A stretch of DNA of 64,000 nucleotides. Origin: Viridibacillus sp050279675 (GTDB taxonomy: Bacteria > Bacillota > Bacilli > Bacillales_A > Planococcaceae). Made by a program: the position numbers and the translations under genes. Location: positions 1 to 64,000 of the forward strand of contig NZ_JBNNUK010000009.1 in NCBI RefSeq assembly GCF_050279675.1. The letters are read 5' to 3'. Positions 1 to 8,221 of the stretch are shown piece after piece; the first letter of the stretch is position 1, and each line of letters starts with the position of its first letter. The notes beneath the pieces are model-generated. The model was given only the letters and a program-made list of their open reading frames with translations, was not told where the DNA came from and made no database searches.

Positions 1-171
1 ATTCGCTAATGGGGCACACTTCTCCTCACTTGAACAGCTCGCTCTTGAACTAGATGATTACGTTCATTGGTTTAACAATATTCGAATTCATGGAATACTG
101 GGCTATTTAACACCGGTGGAATTCAAGCAACAGTCCTTATAAAAGTTGTCCAGTTTTGTGTTGACACACCA
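1..171 (+). mobile_element. Right end of an IS3-family insertion sequence, cut by the window edge
   Basis: The first 142 bases encode the C-terminus of an IS3-family OrfB transposase. About 30 bases later the sequence ends in TGACACACCA, and IS3-family ends usually finish in CA. From about 172 the DNA reads CCTTTTTCTTATTG and then ACTAACGGGGCAG. The same join occurs inside an intact repeat copy near 10918-10942, so the element probably sits inside a copy of the local intergenic repeat. The left end is outside the window. Confidence 0.75.
2..142 (+). CDS. IS3-family transposase OrfB, C-terminal 46 residues
   Basis: The frame is open from the window edge and ends at TAA 140-142. The visible residues include DDYVHWFNNIRIHGILGYLTP, the conserved tail of IS3/IS150-type DDE transposases (typically YNxxRxHxxLGYxTP). 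The catalytic DDE residues lie upstream, outside the window. The tail is uninterrupted, so the gene may be intact. This family cuts and joins the element ends and is normally made by frameshifting between orfA and orfB. Confidence 0.85.
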   Translation, partial: FANGAHFSSLEQLALELDDYVHWFNNIRIHGILGYLTPVEFKQQSL

Positions 172-182
172 CCTTTTTCTTA

Positions 183-209
183 TTGGACTAACGGGGCAGT
201 TTAGTTTAA
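183..209 (+). repeat. Intergenic repeat copy 1 (right box only)
   Basis: GGACTAACGGGGCAG followed by TTTAGTTT is the right half of the composite repeat described at 6497. The left half and hairpin are missing, apparently removed or displaced by the IS3-family insertion that ends near 171. Confidence 0.7.
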
Positions 210-285
210 GAAGCCTATAAAAATAATAGGTATGTGTAACAGTAGGGTAAATCTACACGTCGATACCTTTAAAGGGGGAAGGTTT

Positions 286-744
286 ATGAAAAAATGTTTG
301 TTTATATTATTAATTCTTATAAGTTTTACTATAACGGGGTGTTCAAGAGAGGGATTATCAGGTGGAAAACCACCTGAAGTCAATATAAATATTGGAAATG
401 AAAATTATGAAACAAAGCTAGGTACTTATTGTTGGAAAGATGGATGTGTTGATACTGTTGGACCTGTTGAACTCTTGAAGGGAAAAGTGCCTATTAAAGT
501 AAATCCAGGAGAGAAAGTATCTTTTTTAATGGAATATGAACCAAAGCCAACTGAATTCCATCTTATGAAAGTTAGAGAAAGTGATGAAAATGAAGATGAA
601 GTATTGATTGAAGAAAATAGCTTTACAGCACCTACTGGAAAAGGAATTTATTATTATTCTTATAGCGTATGGTGGATGGATGATAAGGAAGAGAACTTAT
701 CTCATGGAGATGCTTTTTACGCATTTGCTCTAGAAGTAAAATAA
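286..744 (+). CDS. Putative lipoprotein, 152 aa
   Basis: The start at 286 was chosen over an in-frame ATG at 232 because AAAGGGGGAAGG (271-282) lies just before it and a clean signal peptide begins there. The N-terminus is MKK, a hydrophobic stretch and the lipobox ITGC, so Cys19 would be lipidated and the protein held on the outer face of the membrane. The mature part is acidic and has two cysteines close together (GTYCWKDGC) that could form a disulfide. The rest looks like a small beta-rich domain. I do not recognise the family. Intergenic repeats lie on both sides, so it is probably a single-gene unit. Confidence 0.75.
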   Translation: MKKCLFILLILISFTITGCSREGLSGGKPPEVNINIGNENYETKLGTYCWKDGCVDTVGPVELLKGKVPIKVNPGEKVSFLMEYEPKPTEFHLMKVRESDENEDEVLIEENSFTAPTGKGIYYYSYSVWWMDDKEENLSHGDAFYAFALEVK

Positions 745-749
745 TTCTT

Positions 750-778
750 TTCAACTAACGGGGCATTTTAGTTTAATA
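750..778 (+). repeat. Intergenic repeat copy 2 (right box)
   Basis: TTCAACTAACGGGGCA and then TTTTAGTTTAATAAG begin 5 bases after the stop codon of the lipoprotein gene. This is the right-box palindrome without the preceding GAGCTGT hairpin. Confidence 0.75.
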
Positions 779-893
779 AGTTATATTAGTATAAATATGG
801 TAAGGTATAGTAAAATTGAAAGAAACAATAATTTAAACGTAGTTTGTTCAACTTCCTCTATTGAACCAAGTGCGTTATTTAGGGGGTTTTTAA

Positions 894-1124
894 ATGGAGA
901 AAATCTTAGTGAAAACAGGGATATATTCATTTGTTGTTTCTTTTTTCTTATTAGTAGTTTTTATGAAAATAGAAGAAAGCACAACTGATGTAGAGGGGAT
1001 GACTTCATTTGTTGTAACACCTTATCCAGAGTTTTTCTTTAATATTTTTAGATATTCTATAATCACTTCAATCATTGCAGTTCTACTTGTATGTGTTTAT
1101 ATACTATCAAATAAGAAAAAATAG
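894..1124 (+). CDS. Small two-helix membrane protein, 76 aa
   Basis: ATG 894 follows a TTAGGGGG ribosome binding site at 880-887. The product has a hydrophobic segment at about residues 8-25 and a second at about 50-70, then a lysine-rich C-terminus (NKKK). That topology suggests a small inner-membrane protein with a short external loop. I do not recognise a family. It overlaps a 63-codon frame starting at 797, which was rejected because it lacks a ribosome binding site and has no protein-like composition. The gene stands alone between two intergenic repeats. Confidence 0.6.
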   Translation: MEKILVKTGIYSFVVSFFLLVVFMKIEESTTDVEGMTSFVVTPYPEFFFNIFRYSIITSIIAVLLVCVYILSNKKK

Positions 1125-1170
1125 TAACAAAATCAAAAGGTGTATTTTACTTTATAGACAATGTGAAGAA

Positions 1171-1256
1171 ATGTACTTAAAATAAAGGGTGCTTTAGTAG
1201 AAGATCATTGAGCTGTCCATACAGCTCTTTTTTCTTGTTCAACTAAAGTTCAATAA
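1171..1256 (+). repeat. Intergenic repeat copy 3 (left box, hairpin, degenerate right box)
   Basis: ATGTACTTAAAATAAAGGGTGCTTTAGTAGAAGAT (1171-1205) is followed by the hairpin GAGCTGT/ACAGCTC with a T-run, and then TTCAACTAAAGTTCAATAA, a shortened right box. It lies 47 bases after the stop of the 894 gene. The hairpin plus T-run could act as that gene's terminator. Confidence 0.75.
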
Positions 1257-1270
1257 ATCGAAAAAATAAT

Positions 1271-1311
1271 AAAGACCAGGTAACCGCTTGTCGATTATAC
1301 TGGTCTCTTTT
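1271..1311. terminator. Hairpin with T/A runs, likely bidirectional terminator
   Basis: AAAGACCAG and CTGGTCTCTTT form the arms around a loop of about 20 bases. The hairpin sits between the rightward 894 gene and the leftward DUF2332 gene, where a terminator for either strand would be useful. The rest of 1312-1478 shows no gene. Confidence 0.55.
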
Positions 1312-1478
1312 AATTCACCTCGTATAATTATAATTTCCTAACATTTCTAAATTTACTTTCTTTATTTTAATTAGGCCAGTGGGATAGTGGTCTAAGGTTA
1401 TTACTACTGTGGCTTTGTAAAAAAGTTTGAACGTATGATTTTTAGTTGAATATATAGAACCCTTCCTTATTTGTATAT

Positions 1479-2495
1479 TTAGATCCAACTATAATGTTTC
1501 CCATGTCCATGAACATCTTTTAATTCCTTCATTTTTATAGTTTGTTTATTATTAATGAAATCCACATGTAAATTTCGATCTGCCATGTTGTTGTAAATGT
1601 GATAAATAGGCTTCTTGTTACTTAATGCATCTAGCATTTTTAATATATCTAATTTGAGTTGATCAGAAAATTGATTTGCTACATGTGTATGGAAAATAAC
1701 AACTTGAGATGAACTGGAAATATTTTTTATAACTTTCGGTATATGTTCAAGGAAGTCTCCTTCTAATAACTCCTTGGGTGTATCGTTGTTAATAGTTCTT
1801 GCTTGATCTAATAATTCTTTTCTTTTAAAATGCTCTGGCCAAATTAATGCTTGCATCCATCGATAATCTTCATCGTTTTTTAAATCTATTATATTTAAAT
1901 CAATCCCGATTCTATTATCTATAGAAAAGGGCTTTGGTAAATCCATTTGCTTACCAAAATTCTCCGCGAATAATGTCACTTCGCTTGTACTATTGCCAAA
2001 TGATTTAAAAATACCTTGTTCTGTTAGTTTATAATGATAACAATCTAAGTTTAAAAGTAGCCCAGCACTCGTTCCAATTTCAATAAGAGAAAGTGGTAGT
2101 TGTCTTTCTTGCGCTATTTCACTAAAAATTGGATAGAGGTAAGTTGCACGATTTATTACATTTGTTTGCACTAACTTTGTTTGGAAACATAATAATAATT
2201 CAGATTCATATTTTTCACTAAAATCTTTTAAAGCCTTATAACTATTTTCTAGGAAATATGCATTTTTATTTGGATTCAGAAGATAATGCTGTAAATCATG
2301 ATTTTTCGATAATGCTAAATATTGAACAGAGGCAAAAAATAAATTAGGTTTTGGTTGTGAAGAAGGAATAGCCGAGATAAGTTTTAATAACTCTTGATCA
2401 TCAGCAATTTTTTCACTCCAAAAACTATATAAAGTACTACTTCCTTTTGCTTCGTTGACTAAAAAGTTTTGAAAGATTTTTGCTAAACGTTTCAA
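1479..2495 (-). CDS. DUF2332 family protein, 338 aa
   Basis: The start is TTG at 2495, with AGGAGG 7 bases upstream. The N-terminal half is helical. In the middle, LSLIEIGTSAGLLLNLD (around 135-150) is the signature of DUF2332. It resembles a Rossmann-type nucleotide or SAM binding loop (IEIGTSAG), which suggests a methyltransferase-like fold. The function is unknown. The protein is soluble, with no signal peptide. It is divergent from the LysR-type gene at 2608, and the 112-base gap is very AT-rich, so the regulator may control it. The length fits the family. Confidence 0.8.
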   Translation of the reverse strand: MKRLAKIFQNFLVNEAKGSSTLYSFWSEKIADDQELLKLISAIPSSQPKPNLFFASVQYLALSKNHDLQHYLLNPNKNAYFLENSYKALKDFSEKYESELLLCFQTKLVQTNVINRATYLYPIFSEIAQERQLPLSLIEIGTSAGLLLNLDCYHYKLTEQGIFKSFGNSTSEVTLFAENFGKQMDLPKPFSIDNRIGIDLNIIDLKNDEDYRWMQALIWPEHFKRKELLDQARTINNDTPKELLEGDFLEHIPKVIKNISSSSQVVIFHTHVANQFSDQLKLDILKMLDALSNKKPIYHIYNNMADRNLHVDFINNKQTIKMKELKDVHGHGKHYSWI

Positions 2496-2607
2496 ATTAA
2501 TTCCTCCTTTTTTTTGTAATTTAACTATACATTGGTATAATAATTTGATAAATTAATTAAATTTAATCTTATTGATTAAAAATACTAATTAAATTGGGGC
2601 GGGAGAA
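2496..2607. promoter_or_regulatory. Divergent promoter region between DUF2332 gene and lysR-type gene
   Basis: This 112-base stretch is almost entirely A+T and contains repeated ATTAAT/AATTAA motifs at about 2550-2595. LysR regulators usually bind such shared intergenic regions and repress themselves while activating the divergent gene. The exact operator cannot be fixed by eye. Confidence 0.4.
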
Positions 2608-3489
2608 ATGGAATTAAAGTGGGTAAAAACATTTATTACTGCAGCTGAAACTGAAAATTTTAGAATAGCTGCTGAACAACTCTTCATTTCACAACCGAGT
2701 ATCACTGTTCATATCCAACAACTGGAAGATTTCTTGGGTGTTCAATTATTTAAAAGGAATCATACTCAAATTCAATTAACAAAAGAAGGGAAACAGTTTT
2801 ATAAGTCAGCGACTACTATTATAAATATGGTTGACGAAAGTAAAAGAGAGATTAGGTTATTTGCAACTCAAAGTAAAATACTATTAACAGTCGCACTATC
2901 TCCTTTACTTGTAGAAACGAATTTACCAAATCTTATTTATCAATTTTCAACGGATTTTCCACAGTATGAAATTGAAATTATTGTAGAAGACTCCAAATAT
3001 ATAGACGATGTTTTATTATCAGATAAATCCCATCTAGCTATTTGCATTGACAAAAGTAATCACGCTACCATTCATTCAGAAAAAATCGGTTCAAGTACAC
3101 TGCAACTCATCTATCCACTTAACCACTCAGATGATGAAACAGTTACATATAATCAATTTCAAGAGTTGACTAAAAAATATCCCTTATTCACTGGCCATCT
3201 GGAAGAAGCAATTCAAATCGGAACATTGTTAGATTCACAGTTTCCAACCTTACGTAAAATGAAAATTACACAAAGTCATATTATTAAACGATTTGTAAAA
3301 GATGGGCTTGGAATGGCGTTTTTACCAAAATTCATCATTTACAATGGTCTAAAAGAGAAAGAATTTAAGAGTTTACATTTTGATTTATTTTTATTACCAA
3401 CTGTTGATTTATATATGCGATATGACAAAGAAAATGAGAAAATTCATCCATTGTTACAGCTAATAAGAAATAATTTCATTAACATCTGA
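2608..3489 (+). CDS. LysR-family transcriptional regulator, 293 aa
   Basis: ATG 2608 follows GGGGCGGGAG. Residues 1-60 form the typical LysR winged helix-turn-helix, including ENFRIAAEQLFISQPSITVHI and QLEDFLGVQLFKR. The remainder (about 90-293) is a periplasmic-binding-protein-like effector domain. The length is standard for the family. The effector is unknown. Its divergent neighbour, the DUF2332 gene, is the most likely target, as is usual for LysR pairs. There is no clear terminator, and a degenerate copy of the local repeat lies downstream. Confidence 0.9.
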   Translation: MELKWVKTFITAAETENFRIAAEQLFISQPSITVHIQQLEDFLGVQLFKRNHTQIQLTKEGKQFYKSATTIINMVDESKREIRLFATQSKILLTVALSPLLVETNLPNLIYQFSTDFPQYEIEIIVEDSKYIDDVLLSDKSHLAICIDKSNHATIHSEKIGSSTLQLIYPLNHSDDETVTYNQFQELTKKYPLFTGHLEEAIQIGTLLDSQFPTLRKMKITQSHIIKRFVKDGLGMAFLPKFIIYNGLKEKEFKSLHFDLFLLPTVDLYMRYDKENEKIHPLLQLIRNNFINI

Positions 3490-3540
3490 TTTACTCCAAA
3501 TTTAGAGAAACAAAGTAGAAAGTTTTTAAGGTTCTTGTAC

Positions 3541-3600
3541 TAATAGGGCGATTGCAGAATAGGTACAGTTGCTTTTTCACTAATGGACTAATCAACTAGT
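3541..3600 (+). repeat. Degenerate copy of the intergenic repeat
   Basis: CTAATAGGGCGATTGCAGAATAG, then CAGTTGCTTTTTC, then ACTAATGGACTAATCAACT resemble the left box, hairpin tail and right box in order, but with many mismatches. It is listed because its position between two genes fits the array. The match is weak. Confidence 0.3.
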
Positions 3601-3743
3601 GTACTTTATAAACGCTAAGTAAGCTTATTAAGTAGACAAGAATGATGATGTTTCTGGTACACATTCACTTAAGTTCGCGCCTTTATTTTTCAAAATTTAA
3701 AATATACACAATAAACTTTTTTTTATATGAATGGAGAGATTTG

Positions 3744-4121
3744 GTGCAAAAAAAATGGATACTATTTATAGCTGCTATTATTGCTGTTACAATCTTTATT
3801 TTCATTACTAAATGGAATTATCCACCTCTGCCAATTGATTCTATAAGCTCAAAAGAAGCCATACAAAAACTGAACGAGTCAGATCAAGAAATAGTAGAGC
3901 TTTCAAAGGATAATAATATAAATTGGTACATTATGAAGAATTCAGCGGATGTTGATAAAAAAATTAAACAATTCATCGGCACTAATGGTTGGGAATTTAA
4001 AGAAAAAGATGGTAATAGTCTGTTTTTTGACAAAAATAGGCAGTGTTTAATTGTAAATACGGAAATGTGGACTAAAAAATATGTGCTTATTAGAGTTCCT
4101 TCTACTTTTTCGAAAAAATAA
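3744..4121 (+). CDS. Membrane-anchored hypothetical protein, 125 aa
   Basis: The start is placed at GTG 3744 (or TTG 3741), 5 bases after GGAGAG. An upstream ATG at 3642 is in frame, but it has no ribosome binding site and would spoil the signal anchor. The N-terminus is QKKWILFIAAIIAVTIFIFI, a single transmembrane anchor. The rest, about 100 residues, is outside the membrane. It includes NWYIMKN and an IGTNGWEFKEKDGNSLFF stretch, reminiscent of small Bacillus proteins of unknown function. A strong terminator follows. No function is proposed. Confidence 0.65.
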   Translation: MQKKWILFIAAIIAVTIFIFITKWNYPPLPIDSISSKEAIQKLNESDQEIVELSKDNNINWYIMKNSADVDKKIKQFIGTNGWEFKEKDGNSLFFDKNRQCLIVNTEMWTKKYVLIRVPSTFSKK

Positions 4122-4146
4122 TAACTTTAGATAACTAAAGAAATAT

Positions 4147-4193
4147 AAAAGCAATCGCTTTGATTATTTTCACTTCAAAACAATTGCTTTTTT
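4147..4193 (+). terminator. Rho-independent terminator of the 3744 gene
   Basis: AAAAGCAATCGCTTTGA and TTCAAAACAATTGCTTTT form a long stem with one mismatch, followed by a T-run. It begins 26 bases after the stop codon. Confidence 0.8.
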
Positions 4194-4286
4194 ATTTGCA
4201 GTAAATTTATATATTCGACTGATTTTTTTATTATTAAAATTATCTCAACCGAACCAAACAGCTAAATTACGAAAAAGATTGTGGAA

Positions 4287-4326
4287 AAATGTACTTAAAC
4301 TAACGGGGCAGGATAGTTGAATAGTG
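4287..4326 (+). repeat. Intergenic repeat copy 4
   Basis: AATGTACTTAAACTAACGGGGCAGGATAGTTGAATAG joins the extended left-box start (TGTACTTAAACTAACGGGG) directly to a right-box end. It looks like a recombinant or internally deleted copy. A further TTCAAC occurs at 4340. Confidence 0.7.
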
Positions 4327-4370
4327 CTGTTTGATCTTTATTCAACAATTAGGCATTTTATTTGGTGATC

Positions 4371-4417
4371 AAAGCCCAATTTCTTCTTACAACACCGAGA
4401 AATTGGGCTTTTTTTAT
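4371..4417. terminator. Terminator hairpin
   Basis: AAGCCCAATTTC and GAAATTGGGCTTTTTTT flank a loop of about 17 bases. No gene ends immediately upstream, so it may belong to the repeat insertion or guard the padR promoter from readthrough. Confidence 0.75.
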
Positions 4418-4454
4418 TGGGCTTTTCTTAAAAAGGGCATTTAATTTCGATTTT

Positions 4455-4529
4455 TAGTGTATCAATAATACAATAATAGTGTATTATACATAGTATAAAC
4501 CATATAGTGTATGTCATATAGTATATAAA
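4455..4529 (+). promoter_or_regulatory. padR promoter with three TAGTGTAT direct repeats
   Basis: TAGTGTAT occurs at 4455, 4477 and 4505, mixed with ATAGTATA motifs (for example 4490-4497 and 4517-4524) just before the padR ribosome binding site. PadR proteins commonly repress their own operons through ATGT/ACAT or TATA-rich repeats. These are therefore candidate autoregulatory operators, though that role is inferred. Confidence 0.45.
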
Positions 4530-4543
4530 GTTGAGGTGGGTGA

Positions 4544-4891
4544 ATGAGTACTTTACTGAATTCATTATCGATAGAGCTAAGGAGAGGAACGTTGACATTA
4601 GCCGTTTTAAGTCAATTGCGAATACCCCAGTATGGATATTCACTTGTTCAGTTATTGGAAGAATCAGGAATTAACATTGATCAAAGTACCTTATATCCAT
4701 TGCTTCGCCGTTTAGAAAAGCAAGAGTTAGTAACGAGCAGTTGGGATACATCTGAGAGTAGGCCCCGTAAGTATTATGTTTTAAGTGAATACGGTCTAAA
4801 AATCTTTTTGAATTTAAAAAAGGAATGGATTAAAAATTCGAAAGAACTCTATGGTTTATTAAAAGGGGATGAGGAAGATGAATTTGATTAA
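4544..4891 (+). CDS. PadR-family transcriptional regulator, 115 aa
   Basis: ATG 4544 follows GAGGTGGG. This is a short PadR protein with a winged helix-turn-helix at about residues 15-90: RRGTLTLAVLSQL, the QYGYSLVQLLEE segment, then DQSTLYPLLRRLEKQELV and the wing. The short length marks the s-PadR type, which dimerises through its C-terminal helix. It overlaps the next gene, which encodes a HAAS-type membrane protein. That pairing is common in Bacillales and suggests PadR controls the membrane partner. The inducing signal is unknown. Confidence 0.9.
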   Translation: MSTLLNSLSIELRRGTLTLAVLSQLRIPQYGYSLVQLLEESGINIDQSTLYPLLRRLEKQELVTSSWDTSESRPRKYYVLSEYGLKIFLNLKKEWIKNSKELYGLLKGDEEDEFD

Positions 4892-5897
4892 GCTCTACAT
4901 TCAAGAGGTTACTCGGATGTTGCCAGACAAAACCCGAAATGATATTGCGTTGGAGTTAGAGTCAACGATTTATGATATGTTGCCTGAGGATTATTCGGAA
5001 GAGGACGTTTACAGGGTGCTTGAAATATTGGGCAATCCTGCTATTCTAGCTAGGAAATATACTGAAAAACCGATGCATTTGATTGGTCCTAAGTATTATG
5101 ATGGGTATGTCACATTACTGAAGTTGATTATGCCAATTGCGGCTATTGTTTCATTCATAGCAAATGTAGCAGTAAAGCTGTTTAGTCCTATAGAAGATGG
5201 TGCCGTATTAGCGACCGTGTTGGATATAATGTTGGGAGGAGTTTGGCAAGTCATTGGCGTGTTGTTTCAAACACTTTTTTGGCTTACTATCCCGTTTGCT
5301 ATATTTGAACGTGTGGATGGGATAAAGGACAGTTCTCCATTATCTACGCGTTGGAAATCATGGTCACCAAATAATCTAAAGTCTGTTATCTATGTTCCTA
5401 AGTATAAAGAGATCCATACATTTGAATTGTCCTGTAGTTTGGTATGGACAGCAATTTGGGGAACAACTTATTTTTATGCCAATCATTTACTAGGGATTTA
5501 TGAAAATGGTGAATATGGTTTGCGCCTTGTCACTCCCGCATTTAATCAAGAAGTGCTTCTATCCTTTTGGCCATTGATCGTTTTGTTGATTGGAGCAGAA
5601 ATTGCCTTGGCTATTTATAAACTAATTAAAAAACAATGGACACATAAACTAGCGACATTTTTTACGATCCATCAAATTGCGTCGCTTGTCATTTTAGTCA
5701 TCATTTTTACGCAAGCCAATCTTTTTACTCGAGAGTTCCTGAATCAAATGGGTGGAATTTTTACAACAACTCCAGCACATATTGAAAACTTTATCATATG
5801 GGGGGGCATAACGATCTTTGTCATGTTTGTAGGATGGGGAGTTTTTGATGTGTATAAGAGGGCAAATATTAAAACAGACATAAAAAAGGATAAATAA
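4878..5897 (+). CDS. HAAS-domain multi-pass membrane protein, 339 aa
   Basis: ATG 4878 is chosen because AGGGG and GAGG precede it; ATG 4869 in the same frame is too close to that site. The first 75 residues match a HAAS signalling domain (LIKLYIQEVTRMLP, ELESTIYDML, VYRVLEILGNPAILARKY). This is followed by six or so hydrophobic segments between about 80 and 330. HAAS proteins are usually encoded beside PadR regulators and are thought to take part in signalling at the membrane. The gene overlaps padR by 14 bases and is clearly co-transcribed with it. The function is otherwise unknown. Confidence 0.75.
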   Translation: MNLIKLYIQEVTRMLPDKTRNDIALELESTIYDMLPEDYSEEDVYRVLEILGNPAILARKYTEKPMHLIGPKYYDGYVTLLKLIMPIAAIVSFIANVAVKLFSPIEDGAVLATVLDIMLGGVWQVIGVLFQTLFWLTIPFAIFERVDGIKDSSPLSTRWKSWSPNNLKSVIYVPKYKEIHTFELSCSLVWTAIWGTTYFYANHLLGIYENGEYGLRLVTPAFNQEVLLSFWPLIVLLIGAEIALAIYKLIKKQWTHKLATFFTIHQIASLVILVIIFTQANLFTREFLNQMGGIFTTTPAHIENFIIWGGITIFVMFVGWGVFDVYKRANIKTDIKKDK

Positions 5898-6239
5898 GCG
5901 GATTTAAAACGTTAAGCCCATTATCAGGATATTACTTTTATACATTTATGAATCGTTTTTACTAAGGGTACAGGTAGCAAAATGGGGGAGTTGTACGTTA
6001 AGGCTTAAATCCTTAATATAAAAGGGATATAGTAATAATGTTAAAAAATTTGAGTTGTTCTTAACTAACCCAGCTTATAGAAGCTCACAGTTATTCCATT
6101 AACGGGCGCGACTCTTGAAGAAGTTTAGATTTTCTTATAGAACTAACGGGGGCTTTAGCAGAACAGGGCTGTCAGTAGACAGCCTATATTGGTATTTAAT
6201 TAAATTTGCAGGATAGTTCAGTGAAAAAGGAGATAAATA
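5898..6239. other. Gap of 340 bases with a degenerate repeat copy and no gene
   Basis: No convincing open frame with a ribosome binding site was found. The second half contains ATTAACGGGCGCGACTCTTGAAGAA (about 6100) and the clearer repeat copy at 6138. The first half (5898-6090) is plain AT-rich sequence. Confidence 0.5.
6138..6192 (+). repeat. Intergenic repeat copy 5 (left box and hairpin)
   Basis: TAGAACTAACGGGGGCTTTAGCAGAACA (6138-6165) is followed by GGGCTGTC AGTA GACAGCC. The hairpin loop differs from the other copies, but the stem has been kept by paired changes (GGCTGTC with GACAGCC). That suggests the structure itself is maintained. Confidence 0.75.
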
Positions 6240-6446
6240 TTGAACTGGATAAAAATGTCGTTATGTATTGTAGCATTGCTGCTATATTCCATAGTTTTAG
6301 TAAAAAATAATAGACTACTTAAAATAGTTAAGACAGAAACAGATAAAGAAATTATAAGAAGTAAAGTAAAAAAAAGCACAAATATAATGATTGTGTTAAC
6401 AATCATTGCAACGATTCTTTCAATAATTGCTGTTTTTTTATTGTAA
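6240..6446 (+). CDS. Small two-helix membrane protein, 68 aa
   Basis: TTG 6240 follows AAAAAGGAGAT with good spacing. The protein has a hydrophobic helix at about 5-20, a charged middle (KTETDKEIIRSKVKKS) and a second helix at about 48-67. The middle would face the cytoplasm if both ends are outside. No family was recognised. It is flanked by repeat copies on both sides, like the 894 and 8843 genes. Confidence 0.55.
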   Translation: MNWIKMSLCIVALLLYSIVLVKNNRLLKIVKTETDKEIIRSKVKKSTNIMIVLTIIATILSIIAVFLL

Positions 6447-6496
6447 TAATGTGATAAATAACGTAGTTATTATATAAAGGGGTAAAGATTTTATTA

Positions 6497-6590
6497 TTCA
6501 ACTAACGGGGCTTTACTTGAAAATCAGTGAGTTGCATATGCAGCTCTTTTTTTCTTTATTTGAACTAACGGGGCAGTTTAGTTGAATAAG
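6497..6590 (+). repeat. Intergenic repeat copy 6, complete composite form
   Basis: This copy shows all parts. The left box is TTCAACTAACGGGGCTTTACTTGAA. The hairpin is GAGTTGC ATAT GCAGCTC with a long T-run. The right box has arms TGAACTAAC and TTTAGTTGAA around GGGGCAG. The right box is itself nearly palindromic. The hairpin with T-run resembles a Rho-independent terminator. Confidence 0.85.
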
Positions 6591-6667
6591 GATTCTCTGA
6601 TAAAAGGAGTATTTTGTTTGTTATATTGGATCTAAGAGGGAATATAACGAAGTATTTACTCCATCCT

Positions 6668-6705
6668 AAATAAGCACATAAATCCTGTGATTAATGTGCT
6701 TATTT
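6668..6705 (+). terminator. Hairpin upstream of the Asp-box gene
   Basis: AAATAAGCACAT and ATGTGCTTATTT form a perfect 12-base stem. An in-frame ATG (6694) of the following gene falls inside the right arm. This argues against that ATG being the real start and supports the TTG at 6727. Confidence 0.6.
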
Positions 6706-6726
6706 AGTTATGGGATGGTGGTAATT

Positions 6727-8181
6727 TTGAGTTTCTTAAAAAAAATCTCTTGTTTGTTAGTTATTTTTTTAGTTTTTGTAAATTTGATTGGTCGTGAAAC
6801 AATCGCTTCAGATGGTGAAATTACGCTAAAAGAAGCGATTAACATTGGATTCCAGAGAGCAAAAGAATGGAATGTAAACGCAACACTTACAAGTGTAAAC
6901 AGTGTGGATGAAACGATGGGAGGCTCGAGAGGAGAAACAGGAAAACGCCTTAATTGGTTTATGACCTTTGTGGTTCCAGGTACAGATGATTTTGTACTAA
7001 TTGGTATCTCAGAAAAGAAAATCACCTTGTTTAGACCGGGTAAACAATCTCAGGATCCAACAATACCCTACGATGAGATTAAGTTTGATAGCTCTGATGT
7101 TCTTCAACTAGCGAAGGATAAATACGGACTAAAGCAAGGAAAAGATTGGGCAACAGGATTTCATTTTACACTTGATAGTATCGAAGGTAAACCCATTCTA
7201 ACAGTGGTTGGAAATGATCGAGATAACCGTTTTACTCGAATTTCATTCAATGCCAAAAACGGAGATATAGTCAGTGCCGTTCATAAATTGCCATACGGCG
7301 GAGGATTAATATCCAAACGTATTGGTACCGATACTGTAACAAAAAAGGGAATGGCGATTATGGGGGTTGTCGCTAGAAATAACAATTTAGTGGTATGGGG
7401 AGACAACAAGCCAACACAATTTAGTACAACCAAGCAACCTTTTATTGAATTGAGTCATAACAATGGAGAATCATGGACAGAACTCCAAATTAATAATTAT
7501 GTAACACATGCGTGGTTTAATAAGAATAATCAATTATACGCAGCAACCGAAAAAGAATTATGGGCAGGCATTACATCAAAAAGTAAAGGAACAAAAATCC
7601 TTTCATTAGACCACAAGATTGAGCGCATTGATTATTCGATCAACAACCATATAGCCGTGATATCAAATGGAAAGATTTACTACACGAACAATCAAGGGGA
7701 GAGTTGGAAACAAGCCATTGTACCTCAACCATTTTTTGTAATTCAAATCTCGAATAATGGTGATTTGGTAGGATTAACAGAAGAAAGGAAGGTTTTGCTA
7801 AAGACAAATGATGGTTGGAAAGAGATAACTATGCCGAATCGTGATGATGAACCTAATGATATGATAGTGATTAATAATAGGCTTTTTATTACAACACAAA
7901 GTGGAATTTGGACCCGAGATCTTCAAGAGGGAAATTGGAGAAAAATTAAAGTTGATGAAGAGGTAGTTAAATTCATTAAAAAAGGAGAGAAATTATTCGG
8001 ATACACACATAGAGGTGAAGCTATTTATTCCATCAACACGAAAGACGAAAGAAAACCTGAAAAAGTGTTTGATGGGGTTGATTTAGTCGTTTTGGATGTG
8101 GATATCATGGGAGATACGTTATGGATTGCAACTATACCCGATTATTCGTGGGAAGAAATGGCGATTCAGCAGAGACGATAA
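6727..8181 (+). CDS. Secreted protein with Asp-box (BNR-like) repeats, 484 aa
   Basis: The start is TTG 6727, preceded by GGTGG, because the upstream ATG lies in a hairpin. A signal peptide (LKKISCLLVIFLVFVNLIG) leads the protein. Residues about 25-210 form a domain with no recognised match. The C-terminal half has Asp-box-like turns (SHNNGESWTEL, TNNQGESWKQ, TNDGWKEI), typical of six- or seven-bladed beta-propellers in sialidase-like and photosystem-stability-like proteins. Asp-boxes are structural, not catalytic, and no sialidase active-site set is visible. It probably acts outside the cell. It forms a single-gene unit and is followed by a repeat copy. Confidence 0.7.
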   Translation: MSFLKKISCLLVIFLVFVNLIGRETIASDGEITLKEAINIGFQRAKEWNVNATLTSVNSVDETMGGSRGETGKRLNWFMTFVVPGTDDFVLIGISEKKITLFRPGKQSQDPTIPYDEIKFDSSDVLQLAKDKYGLKQGKDWATGFHFTLDSIEGKPILTVVGNDRDNRFTRISFNAKNGDIVSAVHKLPYGGGLISKRIGTDTVTKKGMAIMGVVARNNNLVVWGDNKPTQFSTTKQPFIELSHNNGESWTELQINNYVTHAWFNKNNQLYAATEKELWAGITSKSKGTKILSLDHKIERIDYSINNHIAVISNGKIYYTNNQGESWKQAIVPQPFFVIQISNNGDLVGLTEERKVLLKTNDGWKEITMPNRDDEPNDMIVINNRLFITTQSGIWTRDLQEGNWRKIKVDEEVVKFIKKGEKLFGYTHRGEAIYSINTKDERKPEKVFDGVDLVVLDVDIMGDTLWIATIPDYSWEEMAIQQRR

Positions 8182-8221
8182 AAATTTCAAGTGTATATTC
8201 ATAAAAAAAAATATTGTGAAA

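Noticed and set aside
797..988. 63-codon frame overlapping the 894 gene
   Set aside because: No ribosome binding site, low protein-like composition, and it overlaps the better supported membrane protein frame.
6694..6726. Upstream ATG of the Asp-box protein gene
   Set aside because: It lies in the right arm of the hairpin 6668-6705 and lacks a ribosome binding site; TTG 6727 fits better.
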